Shown piece by piece: positions 16,461-25,741 of a DNA stretch of 64,000 bases; position 1 is the stretch's first letter; each line of letters starts with the position of its first letter. This DNA is from an uncultured Acidobacteriota bacterium (GTDB lineage: Bacteria; Acidobacteriota; Terriglobia; Terriglobales; Acidobacteriaceae): NCBI GenBank assembly GCA_903851035.1, contig CAINND010000118.1, positions 28,880-92,879 of the forward strand, read 5' to 3'. A program made the translations under genes and the position numbers. A model generated the notes under the pieces. The model was given only the letters and a program-made list of their open reading frames with translations, was not told the DNA's origin and ran no database searches.

Positions 16461-17518
16461 CAGACGGCCCTCCTTGCCTGCGCGCTCATGCGGAAGACGT
16501 AGGCCAACACCTCGGCCACGGCGGCGTAGAGTTTCTCTGGAATGGCCTGGTCAATTTCCACCGTGCGGTAGAGGGTCTGTGCCAGGGGAGGATTCTCCAC
16601 AATCGGGATGCCCTCCCAGCGCGCGATCTCGCGCAGTTGCAGTGCCAGCAGATTCTGCCCCTTGGCTACAACGATGGGCGCGGCCATCTCCTCACGATAT
16701 TCGAGCGCCACGGCAAAGTGCGTGGGATTGGTCACCACCACGGTTGCCTGTTTCGCGGCCTTGATCATGCGCTGGCGACGCGCCTGACGTTGCAGGCGAC
16801 GAATGCGGCTGCGTGTGTGGGGATTGCCTTCAAGCTGCTTCATCTCCTCGCGTATCTCTTCCTTGCTCATTCGCAAGTCGCTTTCGAACTTCTGACGCAT
16901 GGCCAGGTAATCGACCGCTGCCCAGGCCAACAGCACCAACGAGGATTTCCAGAAGAGTTCGAAGGCCAGTCTGAACAGGTGTGCTGCAATCTGCCGCGGC
17001 GTTGCCCATATGCCCAGCGCGAATGTCGGCCACTCGCGCTCGAAGATGCCGAATGCGAGGTAGAGGATAAGTACGCTTGGCACCAGTGCCTTGGCCAGTT
17101 GCACCACTGTCACCAGGCTGAATATTTGCCCCAGCCGCCGCCCTGGGCTCAGCCGCTCAAAGTTCGGAGCGAGCAACTTGGGCGCAAAGACGAATCCTCC
17201 CTGCACCAACGCCGCCACCACGGCCACTCCGGTTGCGGCTGCAAGCGGCTTCCATGTCCAGCCCACCACCAACTGTGCCGCCCAGGGGAAGAGCGGTGTG
17301 GCCATCGTGATTTCTCCCATTGCGGCCTGGTCGAGCGCGGCGCGCATTAACTGGTGCCAGTGCAGCAGATGGGTTGGTGCCTCCGCGGCCAGCACGCTGA
17401 TGCCGGCCAGCAGCGCGGCGGCCGAGCCCAGCTCGCGCGAGCGCGCAACCTGTCCCTCCTCGCGAGCCTTTTGCCGGCGATGCTCCGTGGCTTTCTCGGT
17501 CTTGTTGTCGCTTGCCAC
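16460..17518 (-). CDS. flhB: FlhB, export gate and substrate-specificity switch
   Basis: I place the start at the GTG at 17518 (VASDNKTEKATEHRRQKAREEG...), because the AGGAG site lies about 8 bases upstream within the fliR stop region and the family begins with this D-K-T-E-x-x-T motif; a longer frame starts inside fliR. The resulting 352-residue protein has four membrane segments and the autocleavage motif Asn-Pro-Thr-His (VVVTNPTHFAVAL), where cleavage switches export from rod/hook to filament proteins. It is followed directly by flhA. Confidence 0.93.
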   Translation of the reverse strand: MASDNKTEKATEHRRQKAREEGQVARSRELGSAAALLAGISVLAAEAPTHLLHWHQLMRAALDQAAMGEITMATPLFPWAAQLVVGWTWKPLAAATGVAVVAALVQGGFVFAPKLLAPNFERLSPGRRLGQIFSLVTVVQLAKALVPSVLILYLAFGIFEREWPTFALGIWATPRQIAAHLFRLAFELFWKSSLVLLAWAAVDYLAMRQKFESDLRMSKEEIREEMKQLEGNPHTRSRIRRLQRQARRQRMIKAAKQATVVVTNPTHFAVALEYREEMAAPIVVAKGQNLLALQLREIARWEGIPIVENPPLAQTLYRTVEIDQAIPEKLYAAVAEVLAYVFRMSAQARRAV

Positions 17519-17529
17519 GTTCGGTGCTC

Positions 17530-18303
17530 CTAGCCGGCCAGGTGAAGAATCTGTTCGCTCCAGCGAATTGCGCTGGCAAAGTGCAGGGCAAAGAAGCGTG
17601 GCCACGCGGCCATCGCCACAATAGTCAGAAGCATTCCTAAGACCGATTTAATGGAAAGCCCGATAAACAGCACCGGTAGCTGTGGTGAGGCCTTGCCAAG
17701 AAATGCCAGCACGAAGTCGGCAACCACCGTGGCCAGCAGCGCCGGTGCCGCAATCTGCAAGCCCAGCACCCAAATGGAGCCTGCCATGTGCAGAATGGCG
17801 CCAGCCCGCAGATGCGTCAGCACGGGCTGCCCGGCCGGCAGATAGCGGAAGCTCGACACCAGCGCACGCAGCAGCCAGTGGTGCACGTCCAGTGAGAGAA
17901 ATATCAGGAGCACAATCGTCTGGTAGAAAATCGATAGTACGGGCGAGTCAGCCTGCGACTGCGGATCCATCATCGTCGCCAGCGAGAAACCCATCTGCAT
18001 TCCTACTACCTGTCCGGCAAACAGCGCGGCATCAAACAGGAAGTTCAGCAGCATTCCCACCAGCATTCCCACCATCGCCTCATTCAGCACCACGCCCACC
18101 CATCCCACAGCGCCGAACTCCATTGAAGGCAACGGCACCACGGGCCATAGCAATACGCTGCCCGTCACTACCAGCGCGGCCTTAGTGCGCATGGGAACGG
18201 CCGGGTTGCTGAAGCCGGGAGCGAACAGCACCAGCCCGCTCAGGCGCAGGCCAATGCAGATTCCGGCGGTCAGCACGCCGGGCAGCGTCATTGGCGGATT
18301 CAT
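17530..18303 (-). CDS. fliR: FliR, export gate membrane protein
   Basis: FliR is part of the FliPQR export channel. The 257-residue protein has six hydrophobic segments and typical stretches such as APGFSNPAVPMRTKAALVV (about 28-46) and VLNEAMVGMLVGMLLNFLFDAALFAGQVVGMQMGFSLATMMDP (about 71-114). It overlaps fliQ upstream by 4 bases, and its stop lies in the ribosome site of flhB. Confidence 0.94.
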   Translation of the reverse strand: MNPPMTLPGVLTAGICIGLRLSGLVLFAPGFSNPAVPMRTKAALVVTGSVLLWPVVPLPSMEFGAVGWVGVVLNEAMVGMLVGMLLNFLFDAALFAGQVVGMQMGFSLATMMDPQSQADSPVLSIFYQTIVLLIFLSLDVHHWLLRALVSSFRYLPAGQPVLTHLRAGAILHMAGSIWVLGLQIAAPALLATVVADFVLAFLGKASPQLPVLFIGLSIKSVLGMLLTIVAMAAWPRFFALHFASAIRWSEQILHLAG

Positions 18304-18581
18304 TGCAGCAGGGGACGAAAATCACTAAAGAGATGAATGGTGAAGGCCGCCAGATGGCGCAGCATCCAGGGCAACAGCAGCATCGCGCTCAATGCAGTGG
18401 CCAGCAATCGCGGCACGGTGGAGACCGTCTGATCCTGGATGCTGGTCAGCACCTGCATGATGTTGATGACCACGGAGACGATGGTCGCCGTGGCCAGCAG
18501 CGGCAAGGCCGCCAGAATGGCATATTGCAGCGAAGTGCGTCCCAGTTGGATGACCTGTTCAAGCGGCATGGCGTTATCCAA
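18300..18581 (-). CDS. fliQ: FliQ, export gate membrane protein
   Basis: FliQ is a small subunit of the FliPQR channel. The 93-residue protein has two transmembrane hairpin helices (about 18-40 and 53-75), with NIMQVLTSIQDQTVSTVPRL between them, the family hallmark. It overlaps both fliP (8 bases) and fliR (4 bases). The length is typical at around 90 residues. Confidence 0.94.
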   Translation of the reverse strand: MDNAMPLEQVIQLGRTSLQYAILAALPLLATATIVSVVINIMQVLTSIQDQTVSTVPRLLATALSAMLLLPWMLRHLAAFTIHLFSDFRPLLQ

Positions 18582-19317
18582 AGCTCCTCATCAGCGATCC
18601 AATCAGCAGGTTCCAGCCATCCACCATGACGAACAGCAGCAGCTTCAGCGGCGTGGAGATGACCACCGGCGGCAACTGCATCATGCCCACCGAGGTAGTA
18701 ATCGAGGCCACCACCATGTCAATCACCAGGAAGGGAAGAAACAGCACGGCGCCAATCTGAAAGCCGGCCTTCATCTCGCTCAGCATGTAGGCCGGCATCA
18801 CCACGCGCATGGAAAGGTCCCCCGGCACGTGAGGCCGCGGCAGCTGCGCCAACTCCAAAAACAGCGCCACGTCTTTTTGCCGCGCGTAGCGCAGCATGAA
18901 GGTCTTCACCGGCGCCGAGCCCAGCTCGATGGCGGCCAGCGGAGTGATGCGCCCTTCCTGCAAGGGAACGATGGCCCTCTGCTGTATCTGCACTCCCACG
19001 GGCTGCATCAGAAAGAACGTCAACACCAGCGCAAGTCCGATCAATGTCTGATTGGTTGGCGTAGTCTGCGTGCCCAGCGCCTGCCTTAAAAAGTGGAAGA
19101 CAATTAGCAGCCGCACGAACGGCGTCATCGAAAGCAACAGTGCGGGAATCAGTGTGAGGAAGGTCAACAGGACGACAATCATCCACGGTGCCTGGCTGCC
19201 GCCCAGTCCTGCCAGCGGTCCAAGACCGCCCCCCGGAGTCTCCTGCGGCATGGGGCCAGCCAGTGCTATCGGTGCTGCCAGTAATAACGGCAGCAAAATA
19301 AGTACTGGGCGGTTCAT
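18574..19317 (-). CDS. fliP: FliP, export gate membrane protein
   Basis: FliP forms the core ring of the export channel. The 247-residue protein has a cleavable signal peptide (ending about residue 20, IALAGPMPQ) and then the conserved segments LTFLTLIPALLLSMTPFVRLLIVFHFLRQALGTQTTPTNQ (about 52-91), MPAYMLSEMKAGFQIGAVLFLPFLVIDMVVAS and a Met-rich C-terminal part. It is encoded in the standard fliO-fliP-fliQ-fliR order. Confidence 0.95.
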   Translation of the reverse strand: MNRPVLILLPLLLAAPIALAGPMPQETPGGGLGPLAGLGGSQAPWMIVVLLTFLTLIPALLLSMTPFVRLLIVFHFLRQALGTQTTPTNQTLIGLALVLTFFLMQPVGVQIQQRAIVPLQEGRITPLAAIELGSAPVKTFMLRYARQKDVALFLELAQLPRPHVPGDLSMRVVMPAYMLSEMKAGFQIGAVLFLPFLVIDMVVASITTSVGMMQLPPVVISTPLKLLLFVMVDGWNLLIGSLMRSFG

Positions 19318-19850
19318 GCTCTATCCCGCCGCAGAGGCTTGGGAAAAATCACTTTCGTTTCTGTGTCACCAACTTCGCCCAGCAGTTGCACGCTCGCCGC
19401 CGCGCCGCCAATCAGGAAGCGTTGGCTACCCACACGCAGTACGGCAACAAATCTCTTCTCGCCAAGCGATTGCATCTCCATCAGTTGCAGGCTGCGTCCA
19501 TGCAACGGCTGCCCAGGCATGTGAGCAACTATGCGAGAGAGGCATTGCCGCAACCATTGCATGACTCCACGCAGCAGACGCTTCAGTATAAAAACACCAG
19601 GCTCATCCAGCACTGGCCGAACCGTGTATGATTCCTCGCGCCTCGTCCCCCATTCTGCCGGTTGCATCGCTGCCAACATTGCTGCCGATGTCAATGCCGC
19701 TACGCCCCGTGGAGCGCGTACATTGGCGCGTGCCGTTGTCGAGCTGTTACGCAAACTTCCACGCGTGGCGGATTTGGCACGTTCGTCATGCTCAGTACCC
19801 TTCTTTTTCATGTTCATCCGCTTCTTATTACTAGGAACTGGGGGATTCAT
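19314..19850 (-). CDS. fliO: FliO-like export apparatus assembly protein
   Basis: The 178-residue protein has the short C-terminal FliO domain: LQLMEMQSLGEKRFVAVLRVGSQRFLIGGAAASVQLL (about 121-157) has the L-x-V-x-x-x-x-L-G-x-x-x-x-L-x-V-x-V-G-x-x-x-x-L-L-G pattern. The N-terminal ~110 residues are polar and basic, not the single clear membrane anchor typical of FliO; a weak hydrophobic patch (GVAALTSAAMLAAM, about 49-62) may serve as anchor. It overlaps fliN and fliP by 4 bases each. FliO stabilises FliP during assembly. Confidence 0.8.
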   Translation of the reverse strand: MNPPVPSNKKRMNMKKKGTEHDERAKSATRGSLRNSSTTARANVRAPRGVAALTSAAMLAAMQPAEWGTRREESYTVRPVLDEPGVFILKRLLRGVMQWLRQCLSRIVAHMPGQPLHGRSLQLMEMQSLGEKRFVAVLRVGSQRFLIGGAAASVQLLGEVGDTETKVIFPKPLRRDRA

Positions 19851-20137
19851 GCGATCTGTGTCAGCCTCGCCGCCAGCCGGTCGTCAATCACTTCGAACTC
19901 GGTCCAGCCGATGATCTTTCCATTCACGCGCAGTGGTACGTCCGACCCTTGTAGCCAGCCGCTAGTAATAACATCATTCGGTGCAAGCCGTAGTAGGGTA
20001 GAAACCGTGAAGCCAGGCACCGGAATCTCCAGCGAGATTTGACAGGGTAGTTGCTGGAACAAGCTCCAGTTACTAACCCGTTGCCGTGCTGGTTCACCCA
20101 GGGTGATTGCCGTTGATGTCTGGATTGCGGTACTCAT
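19847..20137 (-). CDS. fliN: Short FliN, SpoA-domain C-ring protein
   Basis: The ATG at 20137 has an AGGAAA ribosome site; a longer frame reaching 20236 has none. The 96-residue product is almost only a SpoA domain (FQQLPCQISLEIPVPGFTVSTLLRLAPNDVITS ... VPLRVNGKIIGWTEFEVIDDRLAARLTQI). It is the first gene of the long leftward operon fliN-to-cheX and follows a terminator. The organism thus encodes two SpoA/FliN proteins in this window, this minimal one and the FliY-like 276-residue one. Confidence 0.82.
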   Translation of the reverse strand: MSTAIQTSTAITLGEPARQRVSNWSLFQQLPCQISLEIPVPGFTVSTLLRLAPNDVITSGWLQGSDVPLRVNGKIIGWTEFEVIDDRLAARLTQIA

Positions 20138-20238
20138 CGTGTGTTTCCTGAGGCGGAATGGCCGCCATACCCGGAATGGTGCAATTCGCGGGCCGCTCGT
20201 AACGTCCAGCGGTGAGAAAGCTCTCAGAAAAGGCACAT

Positions 20239-20261
20239 AAAAAACCCCGCCACCGGCGGGG
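20239..20261 (-). terminator. Rho-independent terminator after flgE
   Basis: A perfect seven-base-pair stem CCCCGCC / GGCGGGG with a three-base loop (20245-20261) is followed on the minus strand by six T. It lies about 64 bases after the flgE stop and separates fliK-flgD-flgE from the fliN operon. Confidence 0.88.
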
Positions 20262-20324
20262 TGTATGAACGCACAGGAGATGGTGACCCGGGCTTTTTTT
20301 GTACTCGGCCGCGGGAGTTGTGTT

Positions 20325-21554
20325 TTACCGAATCAAATTGATGGTGTCCTGGGCAATCTGATCGAACGTTGTGACCGACTTGGCGTTGGCCTGGTAGCCG
20401 CGTTCGGCGATGATCAGGTTGCTGAACTCAGTAGACATGTCCACGTTGCTCAACTCCAGTGCACTGCCGGTTAACGTTCCCATGGAGCTGGTTCCAGGTG
20501 TCCCGATGACAGCCGCGCCCGAACTGATTGTCGACGAGTAGTTGTTGTCGCCCTCTTTAGTCAGGCCCTGTAGATTGGCAAAGTTGGCCAGCGCAATCTG
20601 CCCAACCACCTTGGTGCCGTTCGTGAACGCGCCCACGATGCTGCCATCTGATTTGATGGAGAAACTTGTCAGCGAGCCGCTGGAGTAGCCATCCTGCGTG
20701 GTGTTGCTCGTGCTGCTGCTGCCGGCCACTTGCGTAATCAGCCCTGTGCTGGAGGAATTTGCCAGCTTCCAGTTCAAGCTCATGTTGCTGGCGCCGTCGG
20801 CCAAATTGGAGATGCTCAGCGTGATTGGCGCTGTGCTGGTCAGGTTGCCGTTGCTGTCAAAGCTCAGCGTGCCGGAGGCCACTGTAGTTGCCGTTCCCGT
20901 GCCGCCCGTGATGTCGCTGCTTGGCAGGGTCGCCGTGTACGTCCAGCCGGAACTGGTGCGCGTGAAGTCGAGACTCAATACGTGTGAGGTGCCCAGTGAG
21001 TCGTAAACCGTGATGTTTGTATCGTAGCTATCACCCACTGCCGTGCTTGAGCTCAAGTTGGCTTGCAGAGAAATGTTTTGCGTTGCGCTCGGCGCGCTCA
21101 CCATGCCCATCGGCAGTTGGATTGGCTCCAGTCCGCCACTTGTGTTGACCGTGCCATTCGTCGCTGGGTAGCCCATTACCTCATAGCCATCGGCCGTCAC
21201 CAGGTAGCCGCTGGTGTTCTGTGTGAAGTCGCCGGCGCGAGTGTAGTAAGTGTTGTTACCGTCCTGCACGATAAAAAATCCATTTCCCGTGATGGCAACA
21301 TCGGTGCTGACGCCTGTGCTCTGCACGCTGCCGCCGGAGAAGTTGGTTGCAATGGAGCCGACGCTGGTGCCGGCGCCCACCTGCAACTGATCGCCACTGC
21401 CGTTGCTGCCCATTAGTTGATAGAACATGTCCTGAAAGTTGACGTTAGTGTCCTTGTAGCCGGTCGTGTTCAGGTTGGCCAGGTTGTTGGAGATCGTTGC
21501 CAGCGCCGTGTCGCTGGCGTTCAGTCCGGAGAGTGGGATGGAAAAATTTGGCAT
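20325..21554 (-). CDS. flgE: FlgE, flagellar hook protein
   Basis: FlgE polymerises into the hook. The 409-residue protein starts MPNFSIPLSGLNASDTALAT and has SNNLANLNTTGYKDTNVNFQDMF at about 22-44; it ends with LSNVDMSTEFSNLIIAERGYQANAKSVTTFDQIAQDTINLIR, the hook C-terminal helix. The middle is Ser/Thr/Gly-rich and free of cysteine. The start coincides with the end of flgD (one-base overlap), and transcription ends at the terminator at 20239-20261. Confidence 0.95.
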   Translation of the reverse strand: MPNFSIPLSGLNASDTALATISNNLANLNTTGYKDTNVNFQDMFYQLMGSNGSGDQLQVGAGTSVGSIATNFSGGSVQSTGVSTDVAITGNGFFIVQDGNNTYYTRAGDFTQNTSGYLVTADGYEVMGYPATNGTVNTSGGLEPIQLPMGMVSAPSATQNISLQANLSSSTAVGDSYDTNITVYDSLGTSHVLSLDFTRTSSGWTYTATLPSSDITGGTGTATTVASGTLSFDSNGNLTSTAPITLSISNLADGASNMSLNWKLANSSSTGLITQVAGSSSTSNTTQDGYSSGSLTSFSIKSDGSIVGAFTNGTKVVGQIALANFANLQGLTKEGDNNYSSTISSGAAVIGTPGTSSMGTLTGSALELSNVDMSTEFSNLIIAERGYQANAKSVTTFDQIAQDTINLIR

Positions 21555-21979
21555 TAGTTGCCTCCTTCAAGATTCCGTGCGGGCGTACCCGTGGCGGGAA
21601 TGTTGGAGCCGCCCGGATGCTGCGCCGGGCCGTGCCCGCCAGCCGCAGTCGCGTTTGCGGCATGGGTTGTTGCCGCATGCGTGGTTGTGGCCGCGGCTGC
21701 GTGTGTTCCTGCTTGCGATCCGCTATTGGTTGCCGCACTGCTTGTTGAAGTGAGCGATTGTAGCAGCGAATAAATTCCTGCCACATCACTCAACTGGTTG
21801 ATCTCCACCATCTGCGTCACCATGGTTGTCGGATCCACGGTCTGCGTTGGATCCTGCGATTGCAACTCGGTGGAGAGCAACTTCATGAACATCGTTTCAT
21901 AATCAGTTGCGCTGCTGGAATTGCCGTTGGATGTGCCGCTGATCGAAGTGCCATCAGCAGCCACGGGTTGAATGTTCAT
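21554..21979 (-). CDS. flgD: FlgD, hook scaffolding protein
   Basis: FlgD caps the growing hook. I start at the ATG at 21979 (MNIQPVAADGTSIS...), which has a strong AGGAGGAGAG site, rather than at 22012. The 141-residue protein contains the core motif FMKLLSTELQSQDPTQTVDPTTMVTQMVEINQLS at about 31-64 (usual pattern F-L-x-L-L-x-x-Q-L-x-x-Q-D-P). The C-terminal Ala/Thr/His-rich tail replaces the Ig-like domains of longer FlgD proteins, so this is a short form. Confidence 0.92.
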   Translation of the reverse strand: MNIQPVAADGTSISGTSNGNSSSATDYETMFMKLLSTELQSQDPTQTVDPTTMVTQMVEINQLSDVAGIYSLLQSLTSTSSAATNSGSQAGTHAAAATTTHAATTHAANATAAGGHGPAQHPGGSNIPATGTPARNLEGGN

Positions 21980-22017
21980 CCTCTCTCCTCCTGCTTCCTT
22001 CGGTGATAACAATGTGT

Positions 22018-23904
22018 TTATGCCCGCACGCTGATGCTGGCATATTCGGGAACCACGGGTAATTCGTCGTCCACAGACGTATTTGCCGTCAGCTCGTCGC
22101 TGCCGTTTGCGTTCGGATATATCTCACTTCCGCGATGTGACTCCGCTTGGCCCTGTTGCTGTCCTCCCTGTGACTGCGCTTGCGATGTAAGTGAACCCAG
22201 CGCCACATCGTGGGTGCGCAGTGCCGCTTCCAATCCCTCGCGTCCTTCGCTCAATGCCGTAATGGCGTCATGATGCTGCGTCGTCACATGAGCCAGCGTG
22301 CCATTTGCACTGCTTACCGCACGCACCTCCACGCGGCCCAGTTCCGGCACCTGCACGCTCACCTTCAATTCCGTGCCGCTGGCCGTTGTGTGCAATTGCG
22401 CTGCCTCAAGCGTCGAGCTCTGGTTAGCGCCTGCTGTCGGCAGCCTTGTCTCAGCGCTGGCGTTTATCCCCGCACCCCGCAATGTTGATGTACCGGCGGA
22501 GTTTGTGGCCGTAGTAACGTTCGTTGCTGTGGCCATGGATGCCATAGGATCGGAGGTCGTTGTTGCTTCGAGCTTGACAGTCGCAGGTGAAGTGACTGTG
22601 GCTGTTGCAGCCATGCTGTTGCTGGCCGTTGTTATGGACTCATTCAGCTTCTCTGTCTTTGATGTTTCGCCAGGTGCCAGTGCCGTGTGCATTCCAGCCG
22701 ATGCCTGATGCGTCTGGCCGTCTTTGTGCGCGCCGCCTTCAGTAGCTCCATGCGTCGAATGCTCCTTGGGCGTTATCTGTAAGGATGCATATCGCGCATC
22801 CAGTGTGAAGCGCTGTGCGCTTTCATCGCCAACGCCACCAGGCGATTCCATGCCATGGCCTGTTGCCTTGATTCCCATCCACTGTTTCTGCGCATGGTCA
22901 GTGGTCAACTGCGTGCTGCGCTCCGCCGCCTGTCGCGTATGGCCATTCGCTACAACCGTGCCGGCTTGCGTCTCTGCCGCTGTCACTGCTGTGAGTTTGT
23001 CATTCAGGCCTCTTGCTATTGCAGTCAGCTCTGCTGCGTTCATAAGCCCAGTCCCGTTGTCACCTGCCGGCACAACAGTCCCCTGTGTCATTTCATGGGA
23101 AGGCTCTAAAGCAGCTGCATCTGCGGGTGAGTAAGACTCTACTGTCCCAAGCCGGACAGCCCTCATCGACGTGTCGTTCTCGGTGTCTCCTACGCGGGAA
23201 GGGAATACTGAAAGCTCTGCCTTTTCCGCCATGGAATCGGATGTGGTAGCACTCTCTGCTGTCGCGGCATGCTTTAAGGTATTGCCAACAAGGCTCGCCT
23301 CGACGGTAACTTTGTTTGGCTGTATTGGAACCGCTGAGGTCGTAAGCAGTGACGTTAGGGCACTGCCATCCGTAGTGACGGCCGCTGTCTTCTGCGTGTT
23401 CTTGCTAGTGACTATGGCCCTGCCTACCTTACTCGAATTCTTAGTCTGCACGCTTTTCTCAGTGCCGACGATCTGTGTTTGGTTTGCTGTGCTTACACAG
23501 CTATTTGTTACTCCACCGGGGGTTGGTAGGCTGGTCTTTCCTGTTTTTGCCTGTTTGGAATCGAAGTGTGCAAGACTAAATTCCTGGTCAAGCTCCACAA
23601 TCTGAGTCATGGCGCCCGCTTTGCATTCTGTCCCTGCAGTGACTGTTGCAGATTGCAGGCCATCTTTGGCTAAGGCTGCCGATTGTTGTGTCGCCTGGTT
23701 TGCAGTTTCGTTGTTGGCTTGTGCGGCGTAACGAGGTGTGTGCTGTCCTACTGGGTGTGATGGAACATGTGCGGGTAAGGTGCTGGCTGACCTTAGCACC
23801 TTGACGAAGCCATCGCCCACCACGCCAGTCGGTACAACGCCGGCGGATGCCAGGGGCGCGCTGACCGTTGAGGAGGTGCTGTCGGGCATGAACGTGGCAT
23901 TCAT
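22018..23904 (-). CDS. fliK: FliK, hook-length control protein
   Basis: FliK measures hook length and triggers the FlhB switch. The 628-residue protein is long, disordered and Ala/Thr/Ser-rich over most of its length, as expected of a molecular ruler. The conserved C-terminal Flg_hook domain is at about 505-580 (ELKVSVQVPELGRVEVRAVSSANGTLAHVTTQ ... EGREGLEAALRTHDVALGSLTSQ). Two ATG codons (23904 and 23889) could start it; the first is closest to a weak GGGA. flgD follows within 40 bases. Confidence 0.88.
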   Translation of the reverse strand: MNATFMPDSTSSTVSAPLASAGVVPTGVVGDGFVKVLRSASTLPAHVPSHPVGQHTPRYAAQANNETANQATQQSAALAKDGLQSATVTAGTECKAGAMTQIVELDQEFSLAHFDSKQAKTGKTSLPTPGGVTNSCVSTANQTQIVGTEKSVQTKNSSKVGRAIVTSKNTQKTAAVTTDGSALTSLLTTSAVPIQPNKVTVEASLVGNTLKHAATAESATTSDSMAEKAELSVFPSRVGDTENDTSMRAVRLGTVESYSPADAAALEPSHEMTQGTVVPAGDNGTGLMNAAELTAIARGLNDKLTAVTAAETQAGTVVANGHTRQAAERSTQLTTDHAQKQWMGIKATGHGMESPGGVGDESAQRFTLDARYASLQITPKEHSTHGATEGGAHKDGQTHQASAGMHTALAPGETSKTEKLNESITTASNSMAATATVTSPATVKLEATTTSDPMASMATATNVTTATNSAGTSTLRGAGINASAETRLPTAGANQSSTLEAAQLHTTASGTELKVSVQVPELGRVEVRAVSSANGTLAHVTTQHHDAITALSEGREGLEAALRTHDVALGSLTSQAQSQGGQQQGQAESHRGSEIYPNANGSDELTANTSVDDELPVVPEYASISVRA

Positions 23905-23916
23905 GTCCCACAGTAG

Positions 23917-23934
23917 TGCACTTCTGCGGCCAAA
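23917..23934 (-). promoter_or_regulatory. Candidate sigma-54 promoter of fliK-flgD-flgE
   Basis: The minus strand reads TTTGGCCGCAGAAGTGCAC. GG (23931-23930) and GC (23919-23918) are separated by exactly 10 bases. The -24 element TTGGCC is good and the -12 element GTGCA is fair. Transcription would start only a few bases before the first fliK ATG, so either the mRNA is almost leaderless or the second ATG at 23889 is used. Confidence 0.5.
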
Positions 23935-23960
23935 CTAGTGCCGTCAATCTTAGAGTTATG

Positions 23961-24440
23961 TCATGGGGTGTTCTTTCTCTTCTCTTCCAGTGTTGTGGAG
24001 GCCTCGGCGCGGGCGCGCAGAAGTTTGCCAAGATGGAACTCGTCGAGCGCGCGTTGCTCCCGGCGGACTTCTTCGTTGCGATGCCGCAACAGCGCCTGCT
24101 CGCGTAGCGTGCTCAATGTCTCGCGACGGCGATGTGCCGCCAGGTATGCCTCACGCAGCCCAGCGGCTTGTCGAGCCAGCTCCGCGCGCGCGGCATCCAG
24201 TCGCGCCAGGGCCACATCAGCCTGATTCAATACATACTCCACGAACTGCAACTCAATTGCCGGCAGCTTCTTCATCCGCGCCCGCACTCGTGATGAATGC
24301 TCACGCCAGCGCCGCCCATCGGCCATGCGTTGCTCCACTGCGTGCAGCTTCAGCAGGCAGCTTTCCAGCCGCTCGCGCGCCTGCTCCTCCACCAGTTCAT
24401 GCACATGCAGCACGCCATCCAATGCAAAGTGGAATCGCAT
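23961..24440 (-). CDS. fliJ: FliJ, flagellar export cytoplasmic protein
   Basis: FliJ is the coiled-coil stalk of the FliH-FliI-FliJ ATPase complex. The 159-residue protein begins MRFHFALDGVLHVHELVEEQARERLE (the usual FliJ opening of F-x-L-x-x-V-L-x-x-R-x-x-x-E) and is nearly all charged helix rich in Arg and Glu. It directly follows fliI and is the last gene of the flgB-to-fliJ operon. Confidence 0.9.
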   Translation of the reverse strand: MRFHFALDGVLHVHELVEEQARERLESCLLKLHAVEQRMADGRRWREHSSRVRARMKKLPAIELQFVEYVLNQADVALARLDAARAELARQAAGLREAYLAAHRRRETLSTLREQALLRHRNEEVRREQRALDEFHLGKLLRARAEASTTLEEKRKNTP

Positions 24441-25741
24441 CAGTCGGCCAACCCCATCAGCCTCTGCAGTGTCGCTTCCAACGTGGGAATCTCCACTGGC
24501 CCCTGGCGCGCAAATATCTTCAACTGCGGAACCACGGCGATGGCGCGATCCAATTCTGGGTCGGTGCCCTTCTGATAAGCGCCAATGCGTATCAAGTCTT
24601 CTGAACGAGTGAAGTCCGCCAGCAGTCGGCGCAACCGCTGCGCCTTGGCCAAATGCTCCGGCCCGCAGACGGCGGGCATCAGACGGCTCAGGCTCTCCAG
24701 CAATTGAATGGGTGGGAAGTGGCCTTCGCTGGTCAGGCGTCGATCCAGCAGAATGTGGCCGTCCAGCAGTGAGCGCACAGCGTCCACGATCGGATCCATC
24801 TGGTCGTCGCCCTCCATCAACACCGTGTAGAAGGCAGTAATCGAGCCGTGGCGAAAGTTACCTGCGCGTTCCACCATCTGTGAGAGCAGAGTAAAAACCG
24901 ACGGCGTGTATCCCTTCGTCGTCGGAGGCTCGCCTGCGGCCAGTCCAATCTCACGCTGCGCCATGGCAAAGCGCGTAATCGAATCCAACACTAACAATAC
25001 GTGCTTGCCGCGCCCAGCAAAGTACTCGGCAATTGAGTGCGCCGCCTGCGCCGCGCGCAGACGCAGCAACGGGCTTTGGTCGCTGGTGCTCACCACCACA
25101 ACGGAGCGGCGCCGTCCCTCCTCACCCAGCGCGTCTTCCAGGAATTCGCGCACTTCGCGGCCGCGTTCGCCAATCAGGGCTACCACGGCCAAATCGGCGG
25201 AGGTGCCCCGGGCCATCATGCCCATCAGCGTGCTTTTGCCCACTCCGCTGCCGCCAAAAATCCCCACGCGCTGCCCGCGTCCGCACGTGAGAAAGGCATC
25301 AATGGCCCGTACTCCCGTGCCTAGCGCATCTTCAATCGGCTCACGCGCAAAGGGATCGGGCGCAGTGCGTTCCACCGGAAGGGCCTCGCCACCGGTCAGT
25401 GCCGCGCCGCCATCCATTGCCTCGCCAAGGGCATTCAGCACACGGCCCAGCATCGCCTCGCTGGCGCGAATGACCGGCCGTGCCCCCCATGTGCTGACCG
25501 TGTCACCCAGCCGCACTCCGCTTGCCGGGCGCAAAGGCATGCTCAGCACGCGCGCTCCATGGAAGCCGACTACCTGGCCTTCAACCTCTCGTCCCATGTG
25601 ATCGCGAATCAGGCAGCAATCGCCCAGTGCACAGTGCGGCCCCTCGCTTTCCACCAGTCCAGCAGCCGCTCGCACAATGCGTCCGCTCCATGGGCGCAGT
25701 GGCAGTATGTCCAGCGCCTGCTGATAGCGTTCCAGCATCAC
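24440..25741 (-). CDS. fliI: FliI, flagellar export ATPase
   Basis: FliI is the F1-beta-like ATPase of the export apparatus. The 433-residue protein has the Walker A motif GGSGVGKS at 163-170, the Glu-containing RGREVREF segment, Walker B LLVLDSITRFAMAQREIGLAAGEPPTTKGYTPSVF at about 243-277, and a normal C-terminal helical domain. It overlaps fliH by 4 bases and abuts fliJ. It energises unfolding and release of substrates from their chaperones. Confidence 0.96.
   Translation of the reverse strand: MMLERYQQALDILPLRPWSGRIVRAAAGLVESEGPHCALGDCCLIRDHMGREVEGQVVGFHGARVLSMPLRPASGVRLGDTVSTWGARPVIRASEAMLGRVLNALGEAMDGGAALTGGEALPVERTAPDPFAREPIEDALGTGVRAIDAFLTCGRGQRVGIFGGSGVGKSTLMGMMARGTSADLAVVALIGERGREVREFLEDALGEEGRRRSVVVVSTSDQSPLLRLRAAQAAHSIAEYFAGRGKHVLLVLDSITRFAMAQREIGLAAGEPPTTKGYTPSVFTLLSQMVERAGNFRHGSITAFYTVLMEGDDQMDPIVDAVRSLLDGHILLDRRLTSEGHFPPIQLLESLSRLMPAVCGPEHLAKAQRLRRLLADFTRSEDLIRIGAYQKGTDPELDRAIAVVPQLKIFARQGPVEIPTLEATLQRLMGLAD

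Noticed and set aside
20140..20240. Sigma-54 promoter before fliN
   Set aside because: A GG-N10-GC pattern exists (within TATGGCGGCCATTCCGCC), but the -24 and -12 boxes are poor, so I do not list it.
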